Below, piece after piece: positions 26,408-34,011 of a stretch of 64,000 nucleotides of DNA. Below the pieces are notes generated by a model. It ran no database searches. It was not told where the DNA came from and saw only the letters and a program-made list of their open reading frames with translations. The stretch lies in the NCBI RefSeq assembly GCF_036226745.1, contig NZ_CP109013.1, forward strand, positions 806,001 to 870,000. Direction: 5' to 3'. Every line of letters begins with the position of its first letter. Position 1 is the first letter of the stretch. The translations under genes and the position numbers were made by a program. This DNA is from Streptomyces sp. NBC_00683. Lineage in GTDB: Bacteria > Actinomycetota > Actinomycetes > Streptomycetales > Streptomycetaceae.

Positions 26408-27721
26408 ATGGCTATCGACGAGAACAGGCTCATCGACTCCGCACCGGAAGGTGACCCGGCACCGACCGCCGGGCACAGGCGTGCGTGGCTGGTTCTCGGC
26501 CTCCTGCTTCTGCTGCTGGTGGTCAACTACGCCGACAAGGCCGTCGTCGGCATCGCCGGCGTCGAGATGAAGCGGGACCTCGGACTCTCCTCCTCCCAGT
26601 TCGGGTTGCTGACCTCGGCCTTCTTCCTCCCGTTCGTGGTGGGTGGTGTCCTGGGCGGCGCGCTGACCCGCAAGTTCCAAGCCCGCTGGCTCCTCCTCGG
26701 CATCGCGGTCCTGTGGACGCTCAGCCTGTTGCCGCTGGCGTGGCAGGTCGGCTTCGGAGTGGTGGTCGCCTCGCGCATGGTGCTCGGCTTCGCCGAGGGT
26801 CCGACGACAGCGCTGGCCATGCACGTCGCCCACTCGTGGTTCCCGGCGGCCAAGCGAGCTCTGCCGAGCTCCATCATCGTGTCGGGCGCCGCTCTCGGCC
26901 CGGTCATCGCAGCCCCGGCGCTCACCTGGGTCATCACGAACCACTCCTGGCACATGGCCTTCGGCGCCCTGGCCACGGTCGGCGCCTTCGCCGCCGCTCT
27001 CTGGCTGTTCGCCGGACGTGAAGGGCCGGAGGCGGTGCGCCGCGGTCACGGCGCCACGGCCTCGCAGCTTCCCGAACGACTGCCGCTGCGCAAGGTGTTC
27101 GGCACCGGGACGGTCATCGGCATCATGGCGCTGTTCTTCGTCGCGTACGCGAACACGTCGGTGAAGGTCGGCTGGCTGCCGCTCTACCTGCGTGAGGGTC
27201 TCGGCTACAGCGCCGGGACCGCGGGCAAGCTGGTGTCCCTGCCGTATCTGGGTGGCGCCGTCGCGGTGATCCTCGTCGGCTGGATCTCCGGACGCATGAC
27301 CAGGCGGGGGATGAGCAACCGCGTCACCCGCGGTGTCCTGGGAGCTTCCCTGGTGCTCGCCTCCGGGCTGACCACGGTCGTCTTCGCCGGCATGGACGCC
27401 GGCCCGCTCCAGATGGTCCTCATCGTGCTCGGCTCCAGCCTCAACGCCGCCGGGTTCGGCGCCACCTTCGCCGCGATCAGCGATGTGTCCCCGGTCGGAC
27501 AGCGTGGCGTGATCCTCGGTGTCATCACCGCCTTCTACAGTCTCGCCGGGGTGATCGCTCCGCTGGTGATGGGCCGCCTGGTCGACGTCAGCGCCGACGC
27601 CGCCGAAGGCTACGGATCCGGATTCCTGATCCTCGGCATCGTCATGATCGTCGGAGCCCTGCTCGCGCTCGCCCTGGTCGACCCGGACCGCGACGCCACG
27701 AAGCTCGCCGCCGGCGCCTGA
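26408..27721 (+). CDS. MFS transporter (probable organic-acid uptake)
   Basis: 437 aa integral membrane protein with about 12 hydrophobic segments in two halves and a central charged loop near residue 200-225. The N-terminal segment NYADKAVVGIAGVEMKRDLG and the DK/R-rich loop between helices 2 and 3 (GGALTRKFQAR) fit the anion:cation symporter-type MFS families. AGAGGGAG precedes the ATG. It sits alone between an SDR and a double-TetR gene, inside the catabolic island, so import of the pathway substrate or an acid intermediate is the likely role. The substrate cannot be read from the sequence. Confidence 0.85.
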   Translation: MAIDENRLIDSAPEGDPAPTAGHRRAWLVLGLLLLLLVVNYADKAVVGIAGVEMKRDLGLSSSQFGLLTSAFFLPFVVGGVLGGALTRKFQARWLLLGIAVLWTLSLLPLAWQVGFGVVVASRMVLGFAEGPTTALAMHVAHSWFPAAKRALPSSIIVSGAALGPVIAAPALTWVITNHSWHMAFGALATVGAFAAALWLFAGREGPEAVRRGHGATASQLPERLPLRKVFGTGTVIGIMALFFVAYANTSVKVGWLPLYLREGLGYSAGTAGKLVSLPYLGGAVAVILVGWISGRMTRRGMSNRVTRGVLGASLVLASGLTTVVFAGMDAGPLQMVLIVLGSSLNAAGFGATFAAISDVSPVGQRGVILGVITAFYSLAGVIAPLVMGRLVDVSADAAEGYGSGFLILGIVMIVGALLALALVDPDRDATKLAAGA

Positions 27722-27850
27722 TCCGCGGTGCGGTCAAAGGGTGGCCCCTGATCACTCCGGCCCTGTCAGCCCTCGCCCGTATGCCCACCCGGCCGGCGCG
27801 AGGGCTGAGCGTGCCCCCACAGCGCCGCGCCCTCCCGGCCACCACGAGCC

Positions 27851-27856
27851 TAGGAT
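27851..27856 (+). promoter_or_regulatory. -10 box TAGGAT of the second leaderless tetR-tetR gene
   Basis: TAGGAT ends seven bases before the GTG at 27864, so the RNA would start at about the initiation codon. The element and the preceding GAGCC are shared with the promoter at 2297. Confidence 0.6.
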
Positions 27857-27863
27857 GTGGGGC

Positions 27864-29066
27864 GTGAGCACGACGAACGGCAGTCCGACCCGGCGCCCCC
27901 GCAACCGCAGGGCGCTGATCCTCGCCGCCGCCATGGACAGGTTCCGGGAGACCGGTTACCAGGCGACCGGCATGGAGGACATCGCCTCGGCCGTCGGCAT
28001 CACGGCCGGAGGGCTCTACCGCCACTTCCGCGGCAAGCAGGAACTGCTCGGCGTCGCACTGCTCGACAGCACCGAGCAGCTTCTTGACGTCATGGAGGAA
28101 TCGGACGACCTCGCCTCCCTCACGCGCGCCGTCGCCTCGTTCTCGCTCGACCACCGCTCGTACCCCGTCGTCTGGGACCGCGAGACCCGCCACCTCTCGG
28201 CACTGCACCAGGACGATGTGCGACAGCGACACGCGCAGATCGCCGCCGCCCTCGGCACGGCGCTTCGGGCCGCTCGACCCGACGTCGCCCCGCAGAACAT
28301 CTCCCTGCTCGGCTGGGCCACGGTCGCCGTGCTCGCCAGCCCCTCGTACCACCGGACCGAGCTGCCCCGCCGCCGCTACGAGGAGCTGCTCCGGAAACTG
28401 GCCGAGGCTGTCTGCCGGACAGAACTGTCCTCGCCCGCCCCGCCTGCAGGCGGGAGCAGTGCGGGGACGGCCTCGCGCCCGGGGCTGAGCCCCGCCTCCC
28501 GCCGTGAGGCGCTGCTCGCCGCAGCCGTCCCGCTCTTCGCCGAGCGTGGCTTCCAGTCGGTGAGCATGGAGGACATCGGGGCTGTGGTGGGCATCTCGCG
28601 ACTGTCCGTCTACCACCAGTTCCCCGAGGGGAAGGGAGATCTGCTCGCCGCCGTGCTCCACCGCGCCTCGGAGGCGAAGTGGGCCACCTTGGTGCGGGAC
28701 CTGGCGGAGAGCGGGACACCGCGGGAGGCACTGGAGCGTCTGTTGCGCAGCCACGCGCAGTCCACCGTGCTCGACAACGGTACGGGGGCCCTGCTGCTGG
28801 TCAGCGAGTTGGCGCACTTCCCCACCGCCGCCCAGGAGGCGATGCACCGGTCCCAGGTCGACTATGTCGCCGAGTGGGTCGCTCTGCTGCGGGCCTGCCG
28901 GCCGGACCTGGACCAGGCCGAGGCCCGCGTCACGGTCCACGCCGCGCTCACGGTGATCAACCTCCTGCCGAGGCGCCCCGAGAATACGGCACGCCCCGAC
29001 GCCACTTCGGCCCTGGTGGAACTCGGCCTGGCGGTCCTGGGCATCCAGAGATCCGTACGCGCCTGA
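27864..29066 (+). CDS. double-TetR (Mce3R-like) transcriptional regulator, second copy
   Basis: 400 aa. Two TetR DNA-binding domains: about residues 12-60 (ITAGGLYRHFRGKQELL, the same recognition helix as the 2309 protein) and about 212-262 (ISRLSVYHQFPEGKGDLL). The first domains of the two paralogues are much more alike than the second domains, so the pair may share one half-site and differ in the other. GTG at 27864 is preferred since it coincides with the predicted transcription start; ATG at 27855 overlaps the -10 box. It is convergent with the thioesterase gene. Confidence 0.87.
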   Translation: MSTTNGSPTRRPRNRRALILAAAMDRFRETGYQATGMEDIASAVGITAGGLYRHFRGKQELLGVALLDSTEQLLDVMEESDDLASLTRAVASFSLDHRSYPVVWDRETRHLSALHQDDVRQRHAQIAAALGTALRAARPDVAPQNISLLGWATVAVLASPSYHRTELPRRRYEELLRKLAEAVCRTELSSPAPPAGGSSAGTASRPGLSPASRREALLAAAVPLFAERGFQSVSMEDIGAVVGISRLSVYHQFPEGKGDLLAAVLHRASEAKWATLVRDLAESGTPREALERLLRSHAQSTVLDNGTGALLLVSELAHFPTAAQEAMHRSQVDYVAEWVALLRACRPDLDQAEARVTVHAALTVINLLPRRPENTARPDATSALVELGLAVLGIQRSVRA

Positions 29067-29092
29067 GCCCGGCGCCGCGCGGCGCCGGGCTC
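29065..29092. terminator. 28-bp perfect palindrome between convergent genes
   Basis: 29065-29078 pairs with 29079-29092 without a loop, beginning within the tetR-tetR stop codon and lying 35 bases from the thioesterase stop. Confidence 0.7.
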
Positions 29093-29127
29093 GGAGCAGG
29101 AAGAACAGCGTTCGGGAAAGGACCCGT

Positions 29128-29586
29128 TCAGCCGACGATCATGATCGTGCACGTCGCATGGGCAAGGAGCCGTCCGGACTCATCCGTCATCCTGGCCTGC
29201 ACCAGCACATTGCGACGGCCCCGGTTGACGACCTCCGCCTCACAGGTCAGCACACCGCTGTCGCCGGCCGCGGAGCGAAGGAACTTCACCGTGAGATCCG
29301 TGGAGACGATCCGCGTCCCCTCCGGGACGGTGGTGTAACAGGCCGCGGCACAAGCGTTGTCCAGCACGGTGGCGTACATCCCGCCGTGCAGGATTCCTGC
29401 CCCGTTCTCATGGTCCTGACGCGGCGTCAGCCGCATCACGGCGCTCCCGGGGGAAACGGCGATCGGGCGGATGCCCAGCAGTCTCTCGATGGGCTGCCTC
29501 GGGCCGCCACCCGCAGCGAGGTGCTCCTGGAACATCTGGAGCCCGCTGCGTGGTGCGGTGACGACGGCGGGAGGGGTGAGGGACAC
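29128..29586 (-). CDS. PaaI-like hot-dog acyl-CoA thioesterase
   Basis: 152 aa. The hot-dog thioesterase motif HGGMYATVLDNACAAAC with His-Gly-Gly and Asp is intact, followed by TDLTVKFLR. GTG at 29586 is chosen because GGAG lies seven bases upstream on the minus strand. It is 44 bases downstream of the ligase at 29631 and is probably in the same transcript. A ligase and a thioesterase together could balance CoA loading and release. Confidence 0.82.
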   Translation of the reverse strand: MSLTPPAVVTAPRSGLQMFQEHLAAGGGPRQPIERLLGIRPIAVSPGSAVMRLTPRQDHENGAGILHGGMYATVLDNACAAACYTTVPEGTRIVSTDLTVKFLRSAAGDSGVLTCEAEVVNRGRRNVLVQARMTDESGRLLAHATCTIMIVG

Positions 29587-29630
29587 GGGAGGTCTCCGGG
29601 AGTGTCGCGGCTGTAGAGCCTGGCAGAGCG

Positions 29631-31178
29631 CTAGCGGACGGAGCGTCCGCCGTCGTTCCAGTGGGGTTTGCGGAGGTCGCGTTTGAGGATTTTGCCTGCG
29701 GGTGAGAGGGGGAGGGTTTCGACGAAGTCGCAGGTGCGGGGGGATTTGTAGCCGGCGATGAGGGTTTTGCAGTGGGTGCGGATGTCGTCGGTGGTGGTGG
29801 TGTGGCCGGGTTTGAGGACGATGACGGCGTGGACGCGTTCGCCCCAGGTGGGGTCGGGGACGCCGATGACGGCGCAGGAGGCGATGGCGGGATGGGTGGC
29901 GAGGGCGTTCTCTACCTCGGCGGAGTAGACGTTCTCGCCGCCGGTGACGATCATGTCTTTGAGGCGGTCGACGATGTAGAGGTAGCCGTTGTCGTCCATG
30001 TGGCCGGCGTCGCCGGTGTGCATCCATCCGCCGCGCAGGGCGTCGGCGGTCTCCTGGGGTTTGTTCCAGTAGCCGAGCATCATGTTCGCGCCGCGGGCGA
30101 CGATCTCCCCGACCGTCCCGCGGGGCACTTCCACATCCGCCGGATCCACCACCCGCACATCCACCCCGGCGATCGCCCGGCCCGCGGCACGCAGCAGGCG
30201 CGGATCATGGTGGTCCTCGGGCGCGAGAGCGGAGACTCCCGGAGCCATCTCGGTCATGCCGTAGCCCTGGGCGAACTCCGCCCGAGGGAAGGCGGACATG
30301 GCCCGCTTCAGCAGGGTCTCGGAGATCGGCGAAGCACCGTAGCTGAAGCGCTGGACGCTGGAGAGGTCGTGGTCGCCGACAGCCGGGTGGTCCACCAACA
30401 CCTGAATCATGGCGGGGACGAGCAGCGTGGACGTGGGCCGCCACTCGTCGATGGCCTTCAGAACCGCTCCGGGTTCGAAGGCGGGCAGGAAGAGATGGGA
30501 GCCACCGACAAGCGTCTGACCGCACCAGCTGGCCAGCGCGGCGAGATGGAACATCGGCGCGCAGTGCATGGTGCGCCCGCCACGGACGCTGCTCTGCACA
30601 CTCGCGACGAGGCCGTGGGCGGAGGCGAGGATATTGGTGTGGCTGAGCATCACGCCCTTGGGGAAGCCGGTGGTGCCGCCGGTGTAGAACAGGCCGGCGA
30701 GCCGGTCCCCGCCCAGACGCAGGTCCTCCACCGGCTCATGACCGGCGATCAGGTCCTCGTACCCGAGCATCCCCTCCGGCACGGGACCCGCCCCGCAGTG
30801 CACCACGGTCCCCAGCCCGCCCCACAACTCCCGCAACCGCGGCACCATCGGGGCGAAGGAGTCGTCGACCAGCAGCACGCGGGTGTCGGACTCCTCCAGG
30901 GAGTAGGTCATCTCCTTCGGACTCCAGCGGGTGTTGACCGGGTTGACCACCCCACCCATCCACCACACCGCGTACATGTACTCGTGGAAGACGTCACTGT
31001 TGTGGGCCAGCAGCGCCACCCGGTCACCCTCCGCCATACCGAGCGCCCCCAGCGCACCGGCCAGCCGGGCCACACGATCGGCGACTTCACGGTTGGTCCG
31101 CACACGGTCCCCGAAAACCGTCGCGACCTGATCGGGACCCTGCTGCACGGCTCTGTGCAGACTCTGCGTGAGATACAC
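29631..31178 (-). CDS. fatty-acyl-CoA synthetase (ANL superfamily), mosaic paralogue of 8203
   Basis: 515 aa with YTGGTTGFPKG, YGMTEMAP, GWMHTGD, TGGENVY and the catalytic Lys in PAGKILKRDLR. Sequence near both ends is almost base-identical to the gene at 8203 (for example a single GTG/ATG codon difference in the first 55 codons) while the middle differs at many residues (ASVQSSVRGGRTMHC versus AASQGAVRGGGRTMHT). GTG at 31178 retains the AGGAG of the copy; ATG at 31193 is an alternative. The two genes are inverted relative to each other. Function: activation of an organic or fatty acid; the divergent middle includes part of the acyl pocket, so substrates may differ. Confidence 0.9.
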   Translation of the reverse strand: MYLTQSLHRAVQQGPDQVATVFGDRVRTNREVADRVARLAGALGALGMAEGDRVALLAHNSDVFHEYMYAVWWMGGVVNPVNTRWSPKEMTYSLEESDTRVLLVDDSFAPMVPRLRELWGGLGTVVHCGAGPVPEGMLGYEDLIAGHEPVEDLRLGGDRLAGLFYTGGTTGFPKGVMLSHTNILASAHGLVASVQSSVRGGRTMHCAPMFHLAALASWCGQTLVGGSHLFLPAFEPGAVLKAIDEWRPTSTLLVPAMIQVLVDHPAVGDHDLSSVQRFSYGASPISETLLKRAMSAFPRAEFAQGYGMTEMAPGVSALAPEDHHDPRLLRAAGRAIAGVDVRVVDPADVEVPRGTVGEIVARGANMMLGYWNKPQETADALRGGWMHTGDAGHMDDNGYLYIVDRLKDMIVTGGENVYSAEVENALATHPAIASCAVIGVPDPTWGERVHAVIVLKPGHTTTTDDIRTHCKTLIAGYKSPRTCDFVETLPLSPAGKILKRDLRKPHWNDGGRSVR

Positions 31179-31341
31179 AGCAACACTCCTCATGGGTGTG
31201 GATAAGGCCGACCGCCTCAGCCACGGCGAGGCGGTCCTTGCGCACGCGGCGCGGGAGCGAACGGCTCGGAACCGCCCGCGATCGTGACGCCGATGCGTGG
31301 CGATCGCGGACCAAAAAGCCCCTCCGTGCTCAACGAGGTTT

Positions 31342-31370
31342 ACTTTCAGCCCGTATGGCCTGCACGTCAA
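31342..31370 (-). promoter_or_regulatory. promoter TTGACG-17-GAAAGT for the 29631 ligase
   Basis: On the minus strand TTGACG (31365-31370) and GAAAGT (31342-31347) are 17 bp apart, about 150 bases before the start codon. The GAAAGT and following AAACC are shared with the promoters at 51704 and 63878. The rest of the 31194-31609 gap holds the (+) promoter below and otherwise nothing I recognise. Confidence 0.55.
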
Positions 31371-31518
31371 GGGGTAGCAAGCGCTGGATTAACTTCTCGT
31401 CATTCACCTAGCGGTCATGGCGTCCGGGGAGACGCCCCCGTACAAAGCGCAAGCCCCTGGAGACACTGATCGCCTACACACAATTTACTTATCCCGCACA
31501 GGGTTTGCCCTTGAGCGG

Positions 31519-31548
31519 TTTACAGACTCCTCGGAAGCGACTTAGCAT
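31519..31548 (+). promoter_or_regulatory. possible promoter of the 31610 tesB gene
   Basis: TTTACA (31519-31524), 18 bp, TAGCAT (31543-31548), giving a leader of about 55 bases before the GTG at 31610. Confidence 0.4.
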
Positions 31549-31609
31549 TCACATCCTGGCTCCGGGGCCAGACATGCGCTCCCCCGCCAGTGATCCCTGG
31601 GAGAACCAC

Positions 31610-32524
31610 GTGCAGCCTCACACCCCCGCCCCCACCCCCGTGCCCGTCCCCGACGCGTTCGGCAGGGATCTCGTGGGTTTCCTCAGCCTCGAACGCATCG
31701 AACGCGACATGTTCCGAGGCTGGTGCCATGAGGGCGCGCGTCTTCGGGCCTTCGGCGGGCAGGTCGCCGGGCAGGCCCTGACGGCTGCCGGGCACACCGT
31801 CGAGGCGGGGCTGCGCGTCCACTCCCTGCACGGATACTTCCTGCGGGCAGGCGACACCCGCAGCCCGATCGTCTACCAGGTGGAGCGGCTGCGGGACGGC
31901 CGCAGCTACGTCTCCCGGCGGGTGACGGCCGTCCAGCGCGGCGAGGCGATCTTCAGCCTCTCCGCCTCCTTCAAGCTTCCCGAGGGTACGGGCGGCGCCG
32001 GCGACCGGAATCTCACGATGCCGCAGGTCACGCCGCCCGAGGAACTGCCCGACGCGTTCGCCTCCGTATGGAGGGAAGCTCCGGAGAAGCACGATGGGGG
32101 CGAGTTCACCAAGGCCCTTTCCGTGCGCGTCGCCCCCTCTCCGGGCCCCGTGCCCGAAGGGAGCACCCAGCAGTGCCTGTGGGTGAAATCGGCACACCCC
32201 CTGCCGGACGAGCCGATGCTGCACGCCTGCGGCCTCGCCTATGCGTCGGACCTTCTCCTGGCCCCCTCTGCCGCGCTGCACCTGGAGCTTCCCTGGGTGC
32301 TGCGCCCCAAGGCGTCCACCGTGTTCCTCACGTCGCTGGACCACGCCATCTGGTTCCACCGCCCCTTCCGCGCCGACGAGTGGCTGCTCGTCGTCCAGCG
32401 CAGCCCCACCGCGGGGGACGGTCGTGGTCTTGCGTACGGCGACTTCTGGAGCCGGGACGGCCGTCTGGTCGCCTCCGTCGTCCAGGAGACGGTGCTGCGC
32501 ACAGCCCGCCCGTCGACTTCCTGA
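31610..32524 (+). CDS. tesB: acyl-CoA thioesterase II (TesB family), copy 1
   Basis: 304 aa double hot-dog thioesterase. The family's Asp, Ser/Thr and Gln active-site positions are represented by SLDHAIWFH, RSPTAGDGRG and VVQETVL. The start is GTG at 31610, with GGGAG six bases upstream; an earlier in-frame ATG lies in the promoter region. It hydrolyses acyl-CoA to acid and CoA. It is monocistronic. Its paralogue at 38679 is the same length and sits in a beta-oxidation operon. Confidence 0.9.
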   Translation: MQPHTPAPTPVPVPDAFGRDLVGFLSLERIERDMFRGWCHEGARLRAFGGQVAGQALTAAGHTVEAGLRVHSLHGYFLRAGDTRSPIVYQVERLRDGRSYVSRRVTAVQRGEAIFSLSASFKLPEGTGGAGDRNLTMPQVTPPEELPDAFASVWREAPEKHDGGEFTKALSVRVAPSPGPVPEGSTQQCLWVKSAHPLPDEPMLHACGLAYASDLLLAPSAALHLELPWVLRPKASTVFLTSLDHAIWFHRPFRADEWLLVVQRSPTAGDGRGLAYGDFWSRDGRLVASVVQETVLRTARPSTS

Positions 32525-32585
32525 CCGTTCCCGGGCCGCTACCCCGAGACCGTCGTGTCGTGCCGCATCCCCGTCCCGACTGAAG

Positions 32586-32616
32586 CGGTCCTGGGCCGCC
32601 AAGCTGCACAGGACCG
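32586..32616. terminator. small hairpin between tesB and the lipase gene
   Basis: An 8-bp stem (32586-32593 with 32609-32616) lies between two convergent stop codons (32524, 32638). Confidence 0.4.
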
Positions 32617-32637
32617 TTCGCCCTTGGGCAGGGGCGG

Positions 32638-33630
32638 TCAGGGTGTGGCGTAGGACCGCAGCGACGGCTCGGCCCAGACCTTCGAGGCGCTGAGGAGTTC
32701 AGCGCTCATGTTGGCGGCTGCGACCGCGGTGGCCGCCGTCGCCTCGGCGACCGAGACACCGGGGAGGTTGACGTCGAGGCACTTGCCGAACGGCAGCCTG
32801 CCCGGTTCGGCCGTACCGGAATGGGACAGCGCGTCCACGACCGTCCGGTAGACGACGGAGTCGTACAGGAAGCCGAAGTGGGTGACGATGCGACCGGGGC
32901 ACACGCTCTGCATCGATATGTTCCTGGCACCGTTCACAGGCGCGGTCGTGACAGGCACGATCGCTTCGTCGGTGTAGCTGTAGAGGTTCGTGTAGGAGAC
33001 CGGGCCCGGTGTCTCGTCCCCCGTGTTGAGTGCGGCGAGGAAGTGGGAGCCGAGGCTGAACTGGTGGAGCGCCGGCGCGCACGGGATGGCGCAGAAGAGG
33101 TTGCCGCCCCCGATTCCGTGGCCGGGGTTGGCGAGGAGGACCGCGTCGTCGACCTTGGTCTGCAGACCGGGCCACCACTTGAGCGCCCAGCGGATCTGCA
33201 TGTTGCCCTGACTGTGGCCGATGACGTCGACCTTGCGCCCGGTGGCAGCCTGAATCCTGTCGATGGCGTGGACCACGTACTCGCTGGAATTCTGGATGTC
33301 GCCCATCGACCTGTTGGGCAGGGTGACGCCGCAGACGTCGTAGCCCGCGTTGCGCAAGGCCGGCAAGTAGCCCCAGCCCCAGCTCTCGTCGTAGGTCGAA
33401 CTGGTGCCGTGGACCAGCAGTACGGGCTCACGGTCCGGGTGCTGGAAGGGCGAGGGGCAGCGCACGGCTGCGTCGAGCGTGGCGACCGGGGTGTTCAGCG
33501 GCGGGCCGTCGGCGGCGGCAGCAGCCGGCGAGCCCGGGCCGAGCAGCGCGGCGAGGGCCACGCCCACCAGGGCGGCGACGAAGGCGCGAATCCGCAGGTG
33601 CCGGTGGGGTGCCTGCCGGTGTCTGATCAC
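32638..33630 (-). CDS. secreted lipase of the Candida antarctica lipase B (CALB) type
   Basis: 330 aa. A twin-Arg-free signal peptide (His/Arg-rich n-region, hydrophobic residues about 16-31, cleavage near AAAAA-DG at 40) directs export. The mature alpha/beta hydrolase has Ser140 in GHSQGN, Asp221 in TDEAIVP and His251 in VTHFGF. The surrounding order TNLYSxTDE, then N-x-x-x-Q-x-VC, then the His matches CALB strongly. GTG at 33630 has AAGGAG upstream. It is the only obviously secreted enzyme in the window and could release fatty acids or alcohols from esters outside the cell for the catabolic genes around it. Confidence 0.87.
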   Translation of the reverse strand: MIRHRQAPHRHLRIRAFVAALVGVALAALLGPGSPAAAAADGPPLNTPVATLDAAVRCPSPFQHPDREPVLLVHGTSSTYDESWGWGYLPALRNAGYDVCGVTLPNRSMGDIQNSSEYVVHAIDRIQAATGRKVDVIGHSQGNMQIRWALKWWPGLQTKVDDAVLLANPGHGIGGGNLFCAIPCAPALHQFSLGSHFLAALNTGDETPGPVSYTNLYSYTDEAIVPVTTAPVNGARNISMQSVCPGRIVTHFGFLYDSVVYRTVVDALSHSGTAEPGRLPFGKCLDVNLPGVSVAEATAATAVAAANMSAELLSASKVWAEPSLRSYATP

Positions 33631-33940
33631 GGTGTCTCCTTGGCGAATGGCCGTTCGCGGATGTCCGCGCACGGCCTGCGGCTCGGAAAGGGGGTCCATC
33701 CGTCCACCTGGCAAACGGGGATCGGATCGGTGGCTCACGTTCACGGTTCCGTGCGGGTCGGACAAGGCTCCGCGCACGACCGGACCGTCCCCGGCAGACT
33801 TCGTGTGGCCGGTCACAACGCGTGGCGCGGCTGTGTGCAGCCCGTCACATCCCGGGGGCTTCACTGCGCCGCCGGGCTCGGTCGATCAGCCCCGTCCCGC
33901 AAGGCGTACGCGCGCGGATCCGACGCCGCGAGACGGCTCC

Positions 33941-33984
33941 GGCACGGTGTTCCCGTACCGGAGGCACGGTGTTCCCGTACCGGA
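33941..33984. repeat. perfect 22-bp tandem repeat (two units)
   Basis: Units 33941-33962 and 33963-33984 are identical and each contains CGGT-N8-ACCG. They lie in the 381-bp gap 33631-34011, just past the stop of the 34012 ligase and some 310 bases upstream of the lipase. Two operators one on top of the other, or simple slippage, are both possible. I see nothing else in this gap. Confidence 0.7.
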
Positions 33985-34011
33985 GCCCCCGCGGAGCCGT
34001 GCCGGTGCGCG

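Noticed and set aside
29772..31205. Plus-strand open frame opposite the 29631 ligase (and its twin opposite 8203)
   Set aside because: Present in both copies only because the ligases are near-identical; the composition is that of an antisense shadow.
31385..31400. TAACTT at 31390 as another member of the TGGAC(A/G)/TAACTT promoter family
   Set aside because: No GTTA eight bases upstream of TAAC and no TGGAC(A/G) at 17 bp; only the -10-like hexamer agrees.
33941..33984. Could the 22-bp repeat, with the other short tandem repeats, be CRISPR-like?
   Set aside because: Units are directly adjacent without spacers and no cas genes are present.
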